Assembly: GCA_945952105.1 (NCBI GenBank)
Contig: CAMFGZ010000022.1
Coordinates: 1 to 64,000, forward strand
Length of the DNA stretch: 64,000 bases
Reading direction: 5' to 3'
Origin: an uncultured Rhodospirillaceae bacterium
GTDB taxonomy: Bacteria; Pseudomonadota; Alphaproteobacteria; Reyranellales; Reyranellaceae
A program made the position numbers and the translations under genes. Numbering within the stretch: position 1 is the stretch's first letter; each line of letters starts with the position of its first letter. Below the pieces are notes generated by a model. That model had not been told where the DNA came from. It saw nothing but the letters and a program-made list of their open reading frames with translations, and made no database searches. Positions 8,345 through 16,657 of the stretch are shown here, piece by piece.

Positions 8345-8812
8345 CTAGTCGGTGACGAAGACCGTGTAGGAGATCGCCATTCCCTCAGGCACGACGATAT
8401 CGACCTGCATTCCCTTGCCCGACACCGGCTTGGCGCGATGGTTCAGTGGTTTGGCGGTCTTTGCAGCGGGGATCAGGGCGATTCCCCAGCCGCCGCTGCG
8501 TTTCAGCAGCGCGAGGGGAAGCTTGCCGCCGGCCTCGAGGCTGTAGAGGCCCGGCTTCATCTCCTTTATCAGGAAGGCGCCGCGACCGTCGGTGACGGTT
8601 TCGATGATGACGCGGCCGTCAGCCTTGCTGCGGACGACGACGTCGACGCCAGTGACCGGCTCGTTGGCGGCCATCGCGCTGGTGGAGAGCCACACATGCA
8701 GCATTACCGACGCCAGAAGCGCCCCGACCGTCTGCACCTTGCCCGCTCTCCCTGTGCGTCGCCCTGCCGGCGACTGGCCGACATGATGCCGCTGAATGGA
8801 CGCACGCTCCAT
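8345..8812 (-). CDS. Small exported protein with carboxypeptidase-regulatory-like fold
   Basis: About 155 residues. A hydrophobic export signal ending STSAMAANEP is followed by a beta-rich segment (VDVVVRSKADGRVI..VTDGRGAFLIKEMKPGLYSLEA) that reads like a CarboxypepD_reg/prealbumin-type domain. Such domains occur on envelope and secreted proteins and bind surfaces rather than catalyse. The start is uncertain: ATG 8812 gives a charged N-terminus, and a start nearer the hydrophobic stretch is possible. No good ribosome site is visible. Function unknown. Confidence 0.6.
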   Translation of the reverse strand: MERASIQRHHVGQSPAGRRTGRAGKVQTVGALLASVMLHVWLSTSAMAANEPVTGVDVVVRSKADGRVIIETVTDGRGAFLIKEMKPGLYSLEAGGKLPLALLKRSGGWGIALIPAAKTAKPLNHRAKPVSGKGMQVDIVVPEGMAISYTVFVTD

Positions 8813-8964
8813 GACAATGTCGTTACCGGACGCAGAGTGCTGTACCGAACGCCGGTTCCGGCCCTCGGGACGGCTCGCTTGATTCGGCGGACAGCGACCT
8901 CCACGGTGGCGGCCGTAGGGGAGTCCGGCCGGCCGATATGCGTCAGGCAAAAGGAGATGTTGCG

Positions 8965-9711
8965 ATGAAGTTGGATTTCACGGGCAAGAAGGCGATCGTC
9001 TGCGGCGGCAGCCGGGGCATTGGCAAGGCCATCGCCATGGGCTTTGCGGCCTGTGGCGGCGACGTGTCGATCTGCGCGCGTGATGCCAGGACCCTCGAGG
9101 AGACCCGCGCCGAGCTTGCCAAACACGGCCATAAGACCCATGCCGCCAGCGCCGACCTCGCCCAGGGCGATGCCGTGCGAGGCTACGTGCGCGAGGCGAT
9201 CGGCGCGCTGGGCGGTGTCGACTTCCTGGTCAACAATGCGTCGGCTTTCGGCTCCTCCGACGACGACAAGGGTTGGACCGCCAACCTCGCCGTCGACATG
9301 CTGTCGATCGTGCATGCCACGCAGGAGGCGCTGCCGGAGCTGAAGAAGTCGCAGGGCAACGTGGTCAACATCTCTTCGATCTCCGCGCATCATCCGGCGG
9401 CGCGCCAGCCGCCCTACGGCGCCATCAAGGCGGCGGTGATCCACTACACGGTCACGCAGGCGGCGATGTATGCGAAGGATCGCATCCGCGTGAATTGCAT
9501 CGCCCCTGGATCCATCGAATTTCCCGGCGGCGTCTGGGACAAGCGCAAGACCGACAATCCCGCGCTCTACAACGGCACGCTCGCCTCAATTCCGTTCGGC
9601 CGCATGGGCCATGCCGAGGAAGTGGCAAACGTCGCGCTGTTCCTTGCCTCACCGTTCGCCTCCTGGGTGACCGGACAGACCATCGCGGTCGCGGGTGGTC
9701 AGGGGCTGTAG
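8965..9711 (+). CDS. SDR-family NAD(P)-dependent oxidoreductase
   Basis: A 248-residue classical SDR. GGSRGIG is the cofactor loop, NNAS the structural Asn motif, SSIS the catalytic Ser region, and YGAIK the Tyr/Lys pair. The ATG at 8965 follows AAGGAG by 8 bases; an earlier ATG at 8938 precedes that site. A 3-oxoacyl-ACP-reductase-like or polyol/ketone dehydrogenase role is possible; the substrate cannot be read from sequence. A terminator hairpin follows. Confidence 0.88.
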   Translation: MKLDFTGKKAIVCGGSRGIGKAIAMGFAACGGDVSICARDARTLEETRAELAKHGHKTHAASADLAQGDAVRGYVREAIGALGGVDFLVNNASAFGSSDDDKGWTANLAVDMLSIVHATQEALPELKKSQGNVVNISSISAHHPAARQPPYGAIKAAVIHYTVTQAAMYAKDRIRVNCIAPGSIEFPGGVWDKRKTDNPALYNGTLASIPFGRMGHAEEVANVALFLASPFASWVTGQTIAVAGGQGL

Positions 9712-9745
9712 TCGCTCCGACTGAAGCTCGAAACGCTTCATGGAA

Positions 9746-9775
9746 GGGGCTGGCGCGTGCGCCGGCCCCTTTTCC
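9746..9775 (+). terminator. Intrinsic terminator after the SDR gene
   Basis: GGGGCTGGCG (9746 on) pairs with CGCCGGCCCC (to 9769) around a tight CGTG loop, followed by TTTTCCTTT. It separates the SDR from the next gene. Confidence 0.75.
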
Positions 9776-9894
9776 TTTGCGGGCTTGTGCTGGCGCAAGG
9801 CAGGCAAGCGCCGGATTCGCTGGCCTTCCGGAGCGGGCCGGCCGCAAACTCGCATTCGAACTCATTTACGAAATCCCGCCAGGAGCTTTCGCCC

Positions 9895-10860
9895 ATGATC
9901 GCCACGAACCGCGCCCAAGTCCTGCTCTGGACGGATTCCTCGGCGGCCTATCTCGATGCGATCCAGGCGGCGGGGCTTTCGGAGCGCGTTGCGGTCGACA
10001 CGCTACCGCGGAAGGAGAAGCCGACGGCCGAACAGCTCGCCCGCACCGAGGCGCTGATGGCGGGCGCGATGCCGGCGGGCGTGCTGTCCGCCATGCCGAA
10101 ACTGCGCTGGGCGCAAGCGATGAGCGCCGGCGTCGACAACTGGCTGGCACTGCCCGACCTGCCAGCGGCCCTCACGCTCACCTGCGCGCGCGGCACGCAT
10201 ACCGAATCGATGCCGGAGAATATCATCGGCGCGCTGTTCCATGTCGCGAAGCCCTACGCGGCCGTCGCCGAGCACCAGAAACAGCGCAAGTGGGTCCACA
10301 CGGTGGCCCAGCCGCTGACCGGCAAGACACTGGGCATCCTGGGACTGGGCGTCATTGGCCAGGAAGTGGCGCGCATCGCCGTGACTCTCGGCATGTACGT
10401 GATCGGCACCAAGCGGCGGCCGGTCCGCATTCCCAACGTCGCCGAGGTGTTCGCCTCCGAGCGCACCGACGAGGTCCTGTCGCAGTCGGACTTCGTGCTG
10501 CTGCTTCTTCCGGCCACGCCGCAAACCGAGAACTTCATCGATGCGAAGCGGTTGGCGAAGATGAAGCCGTCGGCCTGGCTGCTGAACTTCGGTCGCGGCC
10601 AGATCATCAACGATGCCGATCTCATGGCGGCCACGAAGGAGAAGAAGATCGCGGGTGCGCTGCTCGACGTCTTCCGTCAGGAGCCGCTGCCCGCCGACGA
10701 TCCGTTCTGGACGGCGCCCGGCATCGTCGTGCTGCCGCATATCGGCGGCCCGCACCCGCAGCGCGACCGCTTCGTCGCGCGCCTGTTCGTCGAGAACCTG
10801 AAGCGCTTCCTCGATGGCGAGCCGCTCAAGGAAGTGGTCGACCGGAGCGCGGGCTACTGA
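9895..10860 (+). CDS. D-2-hydroxyacid dehydrogenase family protein
   Basis: A 321-residue NAD-dependent dehydrogenase of the D-isomer-specific family (hydroxypyruvate/glyoxylate/phosphoglycerate reductase-like). ILGLGVIGQ is the Rossmann glycine motif. The catalytic triad is visible as Arg in NFGRGQ, Glu in RQEPLP and His in LPHIGG. AGGAG precedes the ATG at 9895; longer upstream frames lack a ribosome site. It ends four bases from the stop of the convergent TPR gene. Confidence 0.88.
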   Translation: MIATNRAQVLLWTDSSAAYLDAIQAAGLSERVAVDTLPRKEKPTAEQLARTEALMAGAMPAGVLSAMPKLRWAQAMSAGVDNWLALPDLPAALTLTCARGTHTESMPENIIGALFHVAKPYAAVAEHQKQRKWVHTVAQPLTGKTLGILGLGVIGQEVARIAVTLGMYVIGTKRRPVRIPNVAEVFASERTDEVLSQSDFVLLLLPATPQTENFIDAKRLAKMKPSAWLLNFGRGQIINDADLMAATKEKKIAGALLDVFRQEPLPADDPFWTAPGIVVLPHIGGPHPQRDRFVARLFVENLKRFLDGEPLKEVVDRSAGY

Positions 10861-10863
10861 ACC

Positions 10864-12231
10864 CTATTTGATGCCGTAGATCGCGAACTGAGCGGCGACC
10901 TCGGGATCGAGCGTCAGCGCGGCGGCCTTGTCGCCTTCGCCCTCCCGGGTCTCGCCGGTCATGATGCGCGCGATGCCGCGTCCGTAGAGCGCCAGCGGAC
11001 GGTTGGGATCGACGTCGAGGGCGGCGTTATATTCGTTGATCGCCAGCTTCGGGTCGCCGAGCTTGAGGAAGATGAAGCCGCGCGTGATGCGCACGTCGAT
11101 GTTGAGCGGCATCAGCTTCTGCGCCCTGTCGCAGTCCTGCATGCCCGCGACCAGATCCTTGCCGGTGATGGCGCGGATCAGGCAGCGGTTGTTGTAGGCC
11201 AGTCCCATGTCCGGCTCGAGCCTGATGGCTGCGTCGTAGTCGGCCAGCGCCTTGTCGTAGTCGTGCTTGGCGAAATAGGCGTAGCCGCGATTGTAGTAGG
11301 CCACGGGATTGTCGGGGTCGGCCTTGATGGACTCGTCGAGATCGCCGATCGCCTGGTCGTATTTGCCCTCTTCGGAAAGCAGTGCGGCGCGGTTGGCCAG
11401 CGCCTGCGGATAGCGCGGTGCGCGCTGAAGGGCCGCGTCGTAATCCTGCATCGCGAGCTGCTTCTGGCCGCGCCGGTTGTTGGCCAGGCCGCGCACGACA
11501 TAGGCCTGGGCGTTGTCGGGCGCCAGCGCGATGGCGCGATCTAGGTCGGCGAGAGCCCGGCCATTGTCGCCCAACTGGCTGTAAGCATTGCCGCGCGCGA
11601 TCAGCGCGTCGACATTGTCGGGCTGCAGCACCAGCACCTTGTCGAAATCCTCGATGGCGCGATCGTAGGCGCGCTTGCGCGTCGCCAGCAGCACGCCGCG
11701 GCCGAGATAGGCTAGGGAATTGTTGGGGTCGACGCGGATGGCATCGCCGTAGTCGGAGAGGGCGCGGTCGGTCTCGCCCATGGCGTGAAGCGAGGTCGCG
11801 CGGCGGTAGAGATTGAGCGAGTCGGGATTTCGCGGATCGATGGCGCCATCATAGTGCTTCAGGGCCTCCGAATAATCTTCGGCCGCCAGCGCCTTGTCGC
11901 CCAGCATGGTGCGGGCGATGCCGCGCGTCAGGCGTGCGAGCGCGATCTCGTCGGGCTTGAGCTGGCGGGTCTGAAGCGCCCTGGAGCAGGCGGCGTTGCG
12001 AGCCTCCGCATCCTTGAGGCTGGGCCACGCCCCGCGCACGCAGTCGTCGAAGAGCTGGGCCACCGAGGGGCCTGCCGGAGCCGCGGGAGCGGCAGGAGAT
12101 GCGGCCGGGGCGGGCGCTGCCCCCGGGCGCACCGTGGGGGGAGGATTGATGTAATAAGCGAAGACATAGATTCCGGCGCCGCCAGCCACAAAGGCCGCCG
12201 CAGTGAGCAGGAGCTTGGTCGAAAGGCGCAT
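10864..12231 (-). CDS. Membrane-anchored tetratricopeptide-repeat protein
   Basis: A 455-residue protein with one N-terminal transmembrane anchor (about 8-27), an Ala/Pro-rich linker (about 30-55) and roughly ten TPR units through the rest of the chain, with recurring A..Y.RG.A....G...A..D...A..L.P. The repeats should sit in the periplasm and act as a protein-interaction scaffold. No enzymatic motif is present and no assembly partner is adjacent. Confidence 0.85.
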   Translation of the reverse strand: MRLSTKLLLTAAAFVAGGAGIYVFAYYINPPPTVRPGAAPAPAASPAAPAAPAGPSVAQLFDDCVRGAWPSLKDAEARNAACSRALQTRQLKPDEIALARLTRGIARTMLGDKALAAEDYSEALKHYDGAIDPRNPDSLNLYRRATSLHAMGETDRALSDYGDAIRVDPNNSLAYLGRGVLLATRKRAYDRAIEDFDKVLVLQPDNVDALIARGNAYSQLGDNGRALADLDRAIALAPDNAQAYVVRGLANNRRGQKQLAMQDYDAALQRAPRYPQALANRAALLSEEGKYDQAIGDLDESIKADPDNPVAYYNRGYAYFAKHDYDKALADYDAAIRLEPDMGLAYNNRCLIRAITGKDLVAGMQDCDRAQKLMPLNIDVRITRGFIFLKLGDPKLAINEYNAALDVDPNRPLALYGRGIARIMTGETREGEGDKAAALTLDPEVAAQFAIYGIK

Positions 12232-12688
12232 GTCGTCCCGGGGCCTGAGCTGAAAACCGTTTCAAGTCAGGTGGTTGTACCAGAAGCGATCCCGACTGCG
12301 CCATTTTCGCAATATCGGGACGCGCGCCTTCCGGTCATCCCGGCGGCGATGGAGGAAGCCATCGTGGCCTCTGTGTCGACAAGAATGCAACCGACGGGCG
12401 ATTTTGTGCGAACCGGGTTCGAATGCGGACCAGAGCCCGATTTTTACATACCTGCAGGAAGACACGCCGTCGTGGTGTCGTGCCCCTGAACCCACCGCTT
12501 TCCAGAAGGCTCGTCGGTGGGTGCGGGGATCCGGGTCAGGGCCCGCGAAAAACGGGGTGGCGAACTGGAACTCGCAAACGTCGTCGATACGCCGATGGGC
12601 GGCGACCCGCCATGGCGCGCGTCCTTCGTCGGGACGCGCTTCTGAAGCGTCGCATGTTTGTCTGAGGCCTTTAATGCCCGAACGACGA
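12232..12688. other. Gene-free stretch of about 460 bp
   Basis: No open frame here has a ribosome site, a recognisable domain or a sensible composition. It should hold the promoter of the TPR gene (minus strand). GGTTCGAAT at about 12417 resembles a tRNA T-loop but no cloverleaf can be built around it. Confidence 0.5.
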
Positions 12689-12716
12689 AAGGCCCGCTCG
12701 GGGTGGAGCGGGCCTT
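12689..12716 (-). terminator. Terminator after the Gly-rich protein gene
   Basis: On the minus strand AAGGCCCGCTC, loop CACCCC, GAGCGGGCCTT: an 11-bp perfect stem followed by a short T stretch (TTTCG). It lies just downstream of the gene ending at 12739. Confidence 0.65.
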
Positions 12717-12738
12717 GGTGCTGTAGCGTGTAGGGTGG

Positions 12739-13152
12739 TTAGCGCGTGGTGGTGGAGGCACCCCCTGTCGCGCCGCCCGAACCAGATATCGAGGGCGCCA
12801 TGCCCTGGTTCACCGACCCGCCACCGGTCGTGCCGGCGCCAACGCCCATCGAACTGGTGCTGCCGCCCGGGGCCGGTGCCGTGCCGCTGCCGGTCGCGCC
12901 CACACCCGAATTCACGCCAACCGAACTGCCGCCCGGCTTCGTCGAGACGCCGCCACCGGCGCCCGCGCCGATGCCTGTCGTCCCGGTCGGCGCGGTCGTG
13001 GTCGCGCCGCCACCGATCGAGGCGCCACCGCTGGTCGCGCCACCACCCGTGCCCGCGCTGCCGCCCGCACTGCCACCGCCGCCGGCACTCTGGGCCATCG
13101 CCGTGCCGCCGATGAGCAGGGTGGCAGCCGTAATCGCAATGAGCTTTTTCAT
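12739..13152 (-). CDS. Exported Gly/Ser/Thr-rich low-complexity protein
   Basis: A 137-residue protein with a clear Sec signal peptide (MKKLIAITAATLLIGGTAMA, cleaved before Q) and a mature part almost wholly made of Gly, Ser, Thr and Ala in short imperfect repeats (GGGSAGGSAG, GGGATSGG, GGSTSS). There is no cysteine or catalytic motif. AAGGAGGAA gives an excellent ribosome site for the ATG at 13152. It is probably a disordered periplasmic or surface protein. It has its own terminator, so it is monocistronic. Confidence 0.75.
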   Translation of the reverse strand: MKKLIAITAATLLIGGTAMAQSAGGGGSAGGSAGTGGGATSGGASIGGGATTTAPTGTTGIGAGAGGGVSTKPGGSSVGVNSGVGATGSGTAPAPGGSTSSMGVGAGTTGGGSVNQGMAPSISGSGGATGGASTTTR

Positions 13153-13217
13153 GAGTTCCTCCTTGGATTGGTTGTGTGAAGGAGAAACTGCCCGACGCAG
13201 CGATCGTTGCCGCGAAC

Positions 13218-15998
13218 TCAACTTTCCAGAAACCGCCGCGTTTCGGCAACCGCATCGGCAAGACCGGTACGTTCGACGATGACGCCGGCGGGGAAAGCGC
13301 TAAGCAAACGACTGGGCAGGCGCGAATCGAGCATCACGAACACGCCGCGATCGTCGCTGCGACGAATCAACCGGCCATAGGCCTGTTTCAGACGCAACCG
13401 CGCCAGCATGTCGTCATATCCGTTCGCTCCCGCACCGGCGGCTTTCCAGTGCGCCTTGCGGGCGCGATGGAGGATGTCGGGGCGGGGCCAGGGTACGCGA
13501 TCGAACACGATGAGGCGCAGCGAGCGTCCCGGAACGTCGACGCCATCGCGCACCGCATCGGTGCCCAGCAGGCAGGAATGTTCCTCGGCCCGGAAGATGT
13601 CGACGAGCGTGGCGGCATCCATGCCGCCGACATGCTGGGCATAGAGCGGGAATCCCGCTTCCTCGAGGGCCGGCGCAATGCGCTGATGCACGGCACGCAG
13701 GCGGCCGATCGCTGTGAAGAGGCCGAGCGCGCCGCCACCCGCGGCGAGGAACAGCTCGCGATAGGCGGCGGCCACCTGATCGGAATCGTCGCGCTTCACG
13801 TCCTTCACGACGATGATCTTGGTCGCGTTGGCATAGTCGAACGGCGAGGCCATCGCCGCGCGCATCGCCGGAGCCGCCAGATGCCGCGTGCCGGTGCGGG
13901 CCTCCGCGACGGTCCAGTCGGCAAGCCCCGTCACATCCTCGTCGTTGGCGGCAGTTGGTACGCCCAGCGAATCGCGCAGGGTCGCCGAGGTGATCACCGC
14001 GCCGTGCGCGGGCCGGATCACCGAATTCACGAACGGTTCGGCCGGATCGAGATAATGGCGGTACATTCCGACATCGTATTCACGGCTTTGCACGCGCTCG
14101 ACGCCGAACCAGTCGACGAAGGCGGGATCGGCGTCGTTGTGCAGGCCGCGCAACATGGCGCGCCAGGATTCGAGCGTGAGCTCGCAGCGGTTGGTGAGCG
14201 AGCGCGCCACGCCTTCGATGCGCGAGCGCTGGCTGGAATCGAGTTTGTCAGCCTCGCCTTCGAGCTTGGCGCGCAGCGCCTGGCGGAGCCGGCGCACCGG
14301 CTGCAGCATCTTCTCAAGCGCCTCGGCCAGTTGGTCCGCCGCCTCGATCAGGCCGGGATTGAGCGGGCGTATGTCGCATTCCTGGCCGAAGCCCTGATCG
14401 TCGCCGGCCGAACGCGCGCGCACCTGCTGACGCACCAGCGCCAGGAATTCTTCCGCGGGACCGAGCACGGTGCCGTCCGCCAGCCGCGTCTGCCAGTTGG
14501 GCGAGGGAAGCTGCTGCGCGAGGTCGAGCAGGCGGCGCAGCGCGTTCTGCGCTTCGACGTCCTCGCCCAGGAGGTCGCTGAGACGACGTTCCAGCCCGCG
14601 CGCGCGGCTGCCGCGGCGTCCCTCGGCGCCCAGCAACCAGCGGCGCAGGTCAGACGCCTCGACACCGCTCAGGTGCGCGCCGAATGCACCATCGGCGGCG
14701 TCGAACAGGTGATGGCCTTCGTCGAACACGTAGCGCAGCGGCCGTGTGCCGTCGTCGAGTCCGCCCATCGCCGCCTGGATCATCACCAGCGCATGGTTGG
14801 CGATCACGATGTCGGCCTGGCGCGCGCGCCGGATCGTGCGTTCGACGAAGCACTTCCGGTAGTGCTCGCAGGCCGAATAGATGCATTCGCCGCGACGGTC
14901 GGCCAGCCGCTGGATGCGGCTGCGTCCCACGAGGTCGAGCAGCCACGCCGGCAGGTCGCCGCCGATCATGTCGCCGTCGCGGCTGGCCAGCGCCCAGCGC
15001 GCCAGCAGGCCGAGCCCCACGGCGTTCTCCGGCACCAGCCCGGTGCGCATCACGGCTTCCTGGAAGTTCAGCAGGCACAGATAATTCTCGCGACCCTTGC
15101 GGATGACGACGCGACGCCGCTTCTCCGCCGAATCGCGATGCAGCCGGTCGAGCTCGTTGTCGATCTGGCGCTGCAGGTTGCGGGTGTAGGTCGAGATCCA
15201 GACCGGCGCGCCGTTCTTCTCGGCCCACAAGCTGGCCGGCGCCACATAGCCCAGCGTCTTGCCGACACCGGTACCGGCCTCGACCAGCACGACATGCGGC
15301 TTGTCCTCTTGCTCGCTCGGCGCGAAGGCCTCGCTGGCGGCAGAGGCGTAGTCACTCTGGGTCGGCCGCGCCTCGGCCATGTTGGTGCCAGCCGAGATCA
15401 TCTGCGCCAGTCTCAACCTCGCCTCCCGCGGCTCGACCGGCTGGCTGCCGGGCGGCGGCGCCGGTGGCGGTTCTTCCCAGACCGGCAGGCTCTTCCAGAC
15501 GTCGAGGCCCGCGCCCGGACGCGCCTTCTTCGCGCCGGGATCGAGACCGAGGGCGGCCAACACCGCGTCGCCCCAGGACCACCGGCCGCGCGCCATGGCG
15601 AGTGCCGTGTCCTTCATCTCCGGCGAGGCGAGCGCTGCCATGTCGTCGAGCTCGTCGATCAGCGCGCGTGCGATCTGAGGGAGCGCCGCGACTTCTTCTT
15701 CCGGCGTCGACGGCACGGGCAGGTCGAGCGCTTCGCAGAGACCGCGCACGGTCGGCAGGCAGAAGCGCGCCGGCCGCACGAAGGCGAAAAGTTCGAGCAG
15801 ATCGTGTGCCTGAATGTCCTCGACCCCAAGTCGCGCTGCGACGGCGGGCGCGTGGCAGACCAGCGGCAGGATGCCGGCGGCGCGAAGGCCCGCATTGGCG
15901 CCTGTGAGGCGCTCCAGCGTTCCGTCAGGCGCGCGCCACAGCGCGCCGCGCGAAGTCGCGACCAGTGCGGGCCAGGAGGAGGTCGCGGGGATCGTCAC
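13218..15998 (-). CDS. XPD/DinG-family Fe-S ATP-dependent DNA helicase
   Basis: About 926 residues of a superfamily 2 5'-3' helicase. Walker A EAGTGVGKT lies at about 240-248, the DEAH-box variant DEGH at about 426-429, and four cysteines (about 308, 372, 377, 383) between them match the XPD/DinG iron-sulphur cluster. C-terminal motifs include ITSATLRD and LKQAYGRLIRR. The first ~230 residues precede the helicase core and resemble a degenerate exonuclease-like region (inference). The GTG at 15998 is the preferred start because homologue-like sequence begins there; an ATG at 16076 is possible. Likely role: unwinding of repair or replication intermediates. Confidence 0.88.
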   Translation of the reverse strand: MTIPATSSWPALVATSRGALWRAPDGTLERLTGANAGLRAAGILPLVCHAPAVAARLGVEDIQAHDLLELFAFVRPARFCLPTVRGLCEALDLPVPSTPEEEVAALPQIARALIDELDDMAALASPEMKDTALAMARGRWSWGDAVLAALGLDPGAKKARPGAGLDVWKSLPVWEEPPPAPPPGSQPVEPREARLRLAQMISAGTNMAEARPTQSDYASAASEAFAPSEQEDKPHVVLVEAGTGVGKTLGYVAPASLWAEKNGAPVWISTYTRNLQRQIDNELDRLHRDSAEKRRRVVIRKGRENYLCLLNFQEAVMRTGLVPENAVGLGLLARWALASRDGDMIGGDLPAWLLDLVGRSRIQRLADRRGECIYSACEHYRKCFVERTIRRARQADIVIANHALVMIQAAMGGLDDGTRPLRYVFDEGHHLFDAADGAFGAHLSGVEASDLRRWLLGAEGRRGSRARGLERRLSDLLGEDVEAQNALRRLLDLAQQLPSPNWQTRLADGTVLGPAEEFLALVRQQVRARSAGDDQGFGQECDIRPLNPGLIEAADQLAEALEKMLQPVRRLRQALRAKLEGEADKLDSSQRSRIEGVARSLTNRCELTLESWRAMLRGLHNDADPAFVDWFGVERVQSREYDVGMYRHYLDPAEPFVNSVIRPAHGAVITSATLRDSLGVPTAANDEDVTGLADWTVAEARTGTRHLAAPAMRAAMASPFDYANATKIIVVKDVKRDDSDQVAAAYRELFLAAGGGALGLFTAIGRLRAVHQRIAPALEEAGFPLYAQHVGGMDAATLVDIFRAEEHSCLLGTDAVRDGVDVPGRSLRLIVFDRVPWPRPDILHRARKAHWKAAGAGANGYDDMLARLRLKQAYGRLIRRSDDRGVFVMLDSRLPSRLLSAFPAGVIVERTGLADAVAETRRFLES

Positions 15999-16107
15999 CG
16001 GGCGGTGAATAGCACAGGCCAATTGGCCGGTGCAGCGACCGTCGCTTGCCCTTGGACTCGGGTGCCATGAAAGCACCGCTTGTCGTGAAGAAGACCACCG
16101 CCGTGTT

Positions 16108-16587
16108 TCACCAGTCCGGCGCCCTGCAGGTGGGCAGGGGCAAGATCACCGGCATCATCGCGGCGCCGACGCCCGCGAAGTGGACGGCCGAGAGCGCGCC
16201 GTGGCCCGTTGCGCTCAGTCGGTCGATCACCAGTGCCGAGCTGAAGATCAGCGCCAAGGCACTGGCCGCGCCTGCGACGAACCGCAGGGCCAGGAAGACC
16301 GGCATTGTCGTCGCGAGGCCCATGCCGAGCAGTCCAATCGCAGTGACCGCGAGCGAAGCCAGCAGCCAGAAGCGGCGGCTGCCCGGCAAGCGCACCGCCG
16401 CCAATGCCGCGCCGGCGAGGTAGCCCAGGAAGTTCGCGGAGGCGATCAGGCCGGCCTGCGACCTGGTGAGCGGGAGGGCCTCGACCATAGGCGGCAGGAT
16501 CGGCGTGTAGACGAAGCGCCCCACGCCCATCGCCGCCGCCATCGCCAGCAGGCCGCCGAAACTGAGCAAGAGTGCACGTTTGTTCAT
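16108..16587 (-). pseudogene. Truncated YbfB/YjiJ-like MFS transporter
   Basis: A 159-residue frame that begins like a full YbfB/YjiJ-family permease (residues 1-140 with about five membrane helices, including GVGRFVYTPILPPM and RFVAGAASA). It then loses similarity and stops after HFAGVG..., where such transporters normally continue for more than 200 further residues. The remaining C-terminal half is not found in any frame before the helicase gene at 15998. It is most likely a deletion remnant and non-functional as a transporter. Confidence 0.65.
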
Positions 16588-16619
16588 GGCAGGCGCGGCA
16601 CTTTGGGACGTTGGTGCAA

Positions 16620-16648
16620 TTGACGCAAATCGCCCTCGCTCCTAGGTT
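16620..16648 (+). promoter_or_regulatory. Candidate promoter of the lysyl-tRNA synthetase gene
   Basis: TTGACG (16620-16625), 17-bp spacer, TAGGTT (16643-16648), followed by the ATG at 16658. The -35 box is good, the -10 weak. The leader would be only a few bases long. Confidence 0.35.
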
Positions 16649-16657
16649 CGCCGATCC

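Noticed and set aside
12405..12440. tRNA-like T-loop (GGTTCGAAT)
   Set aside because: No flanking stem of five pairs and no acceptor, D or anticodon arm can be built around it on either strand.
13176..16070. 964-codon open frame on the plus strand
   Set aside because: It is the antisense of the Fe-S helicase; composition is Arg/His/Ala-rich and it has no domain. The minus-strand frame has Walker A, DEGH and the four Fe-S cysteines.
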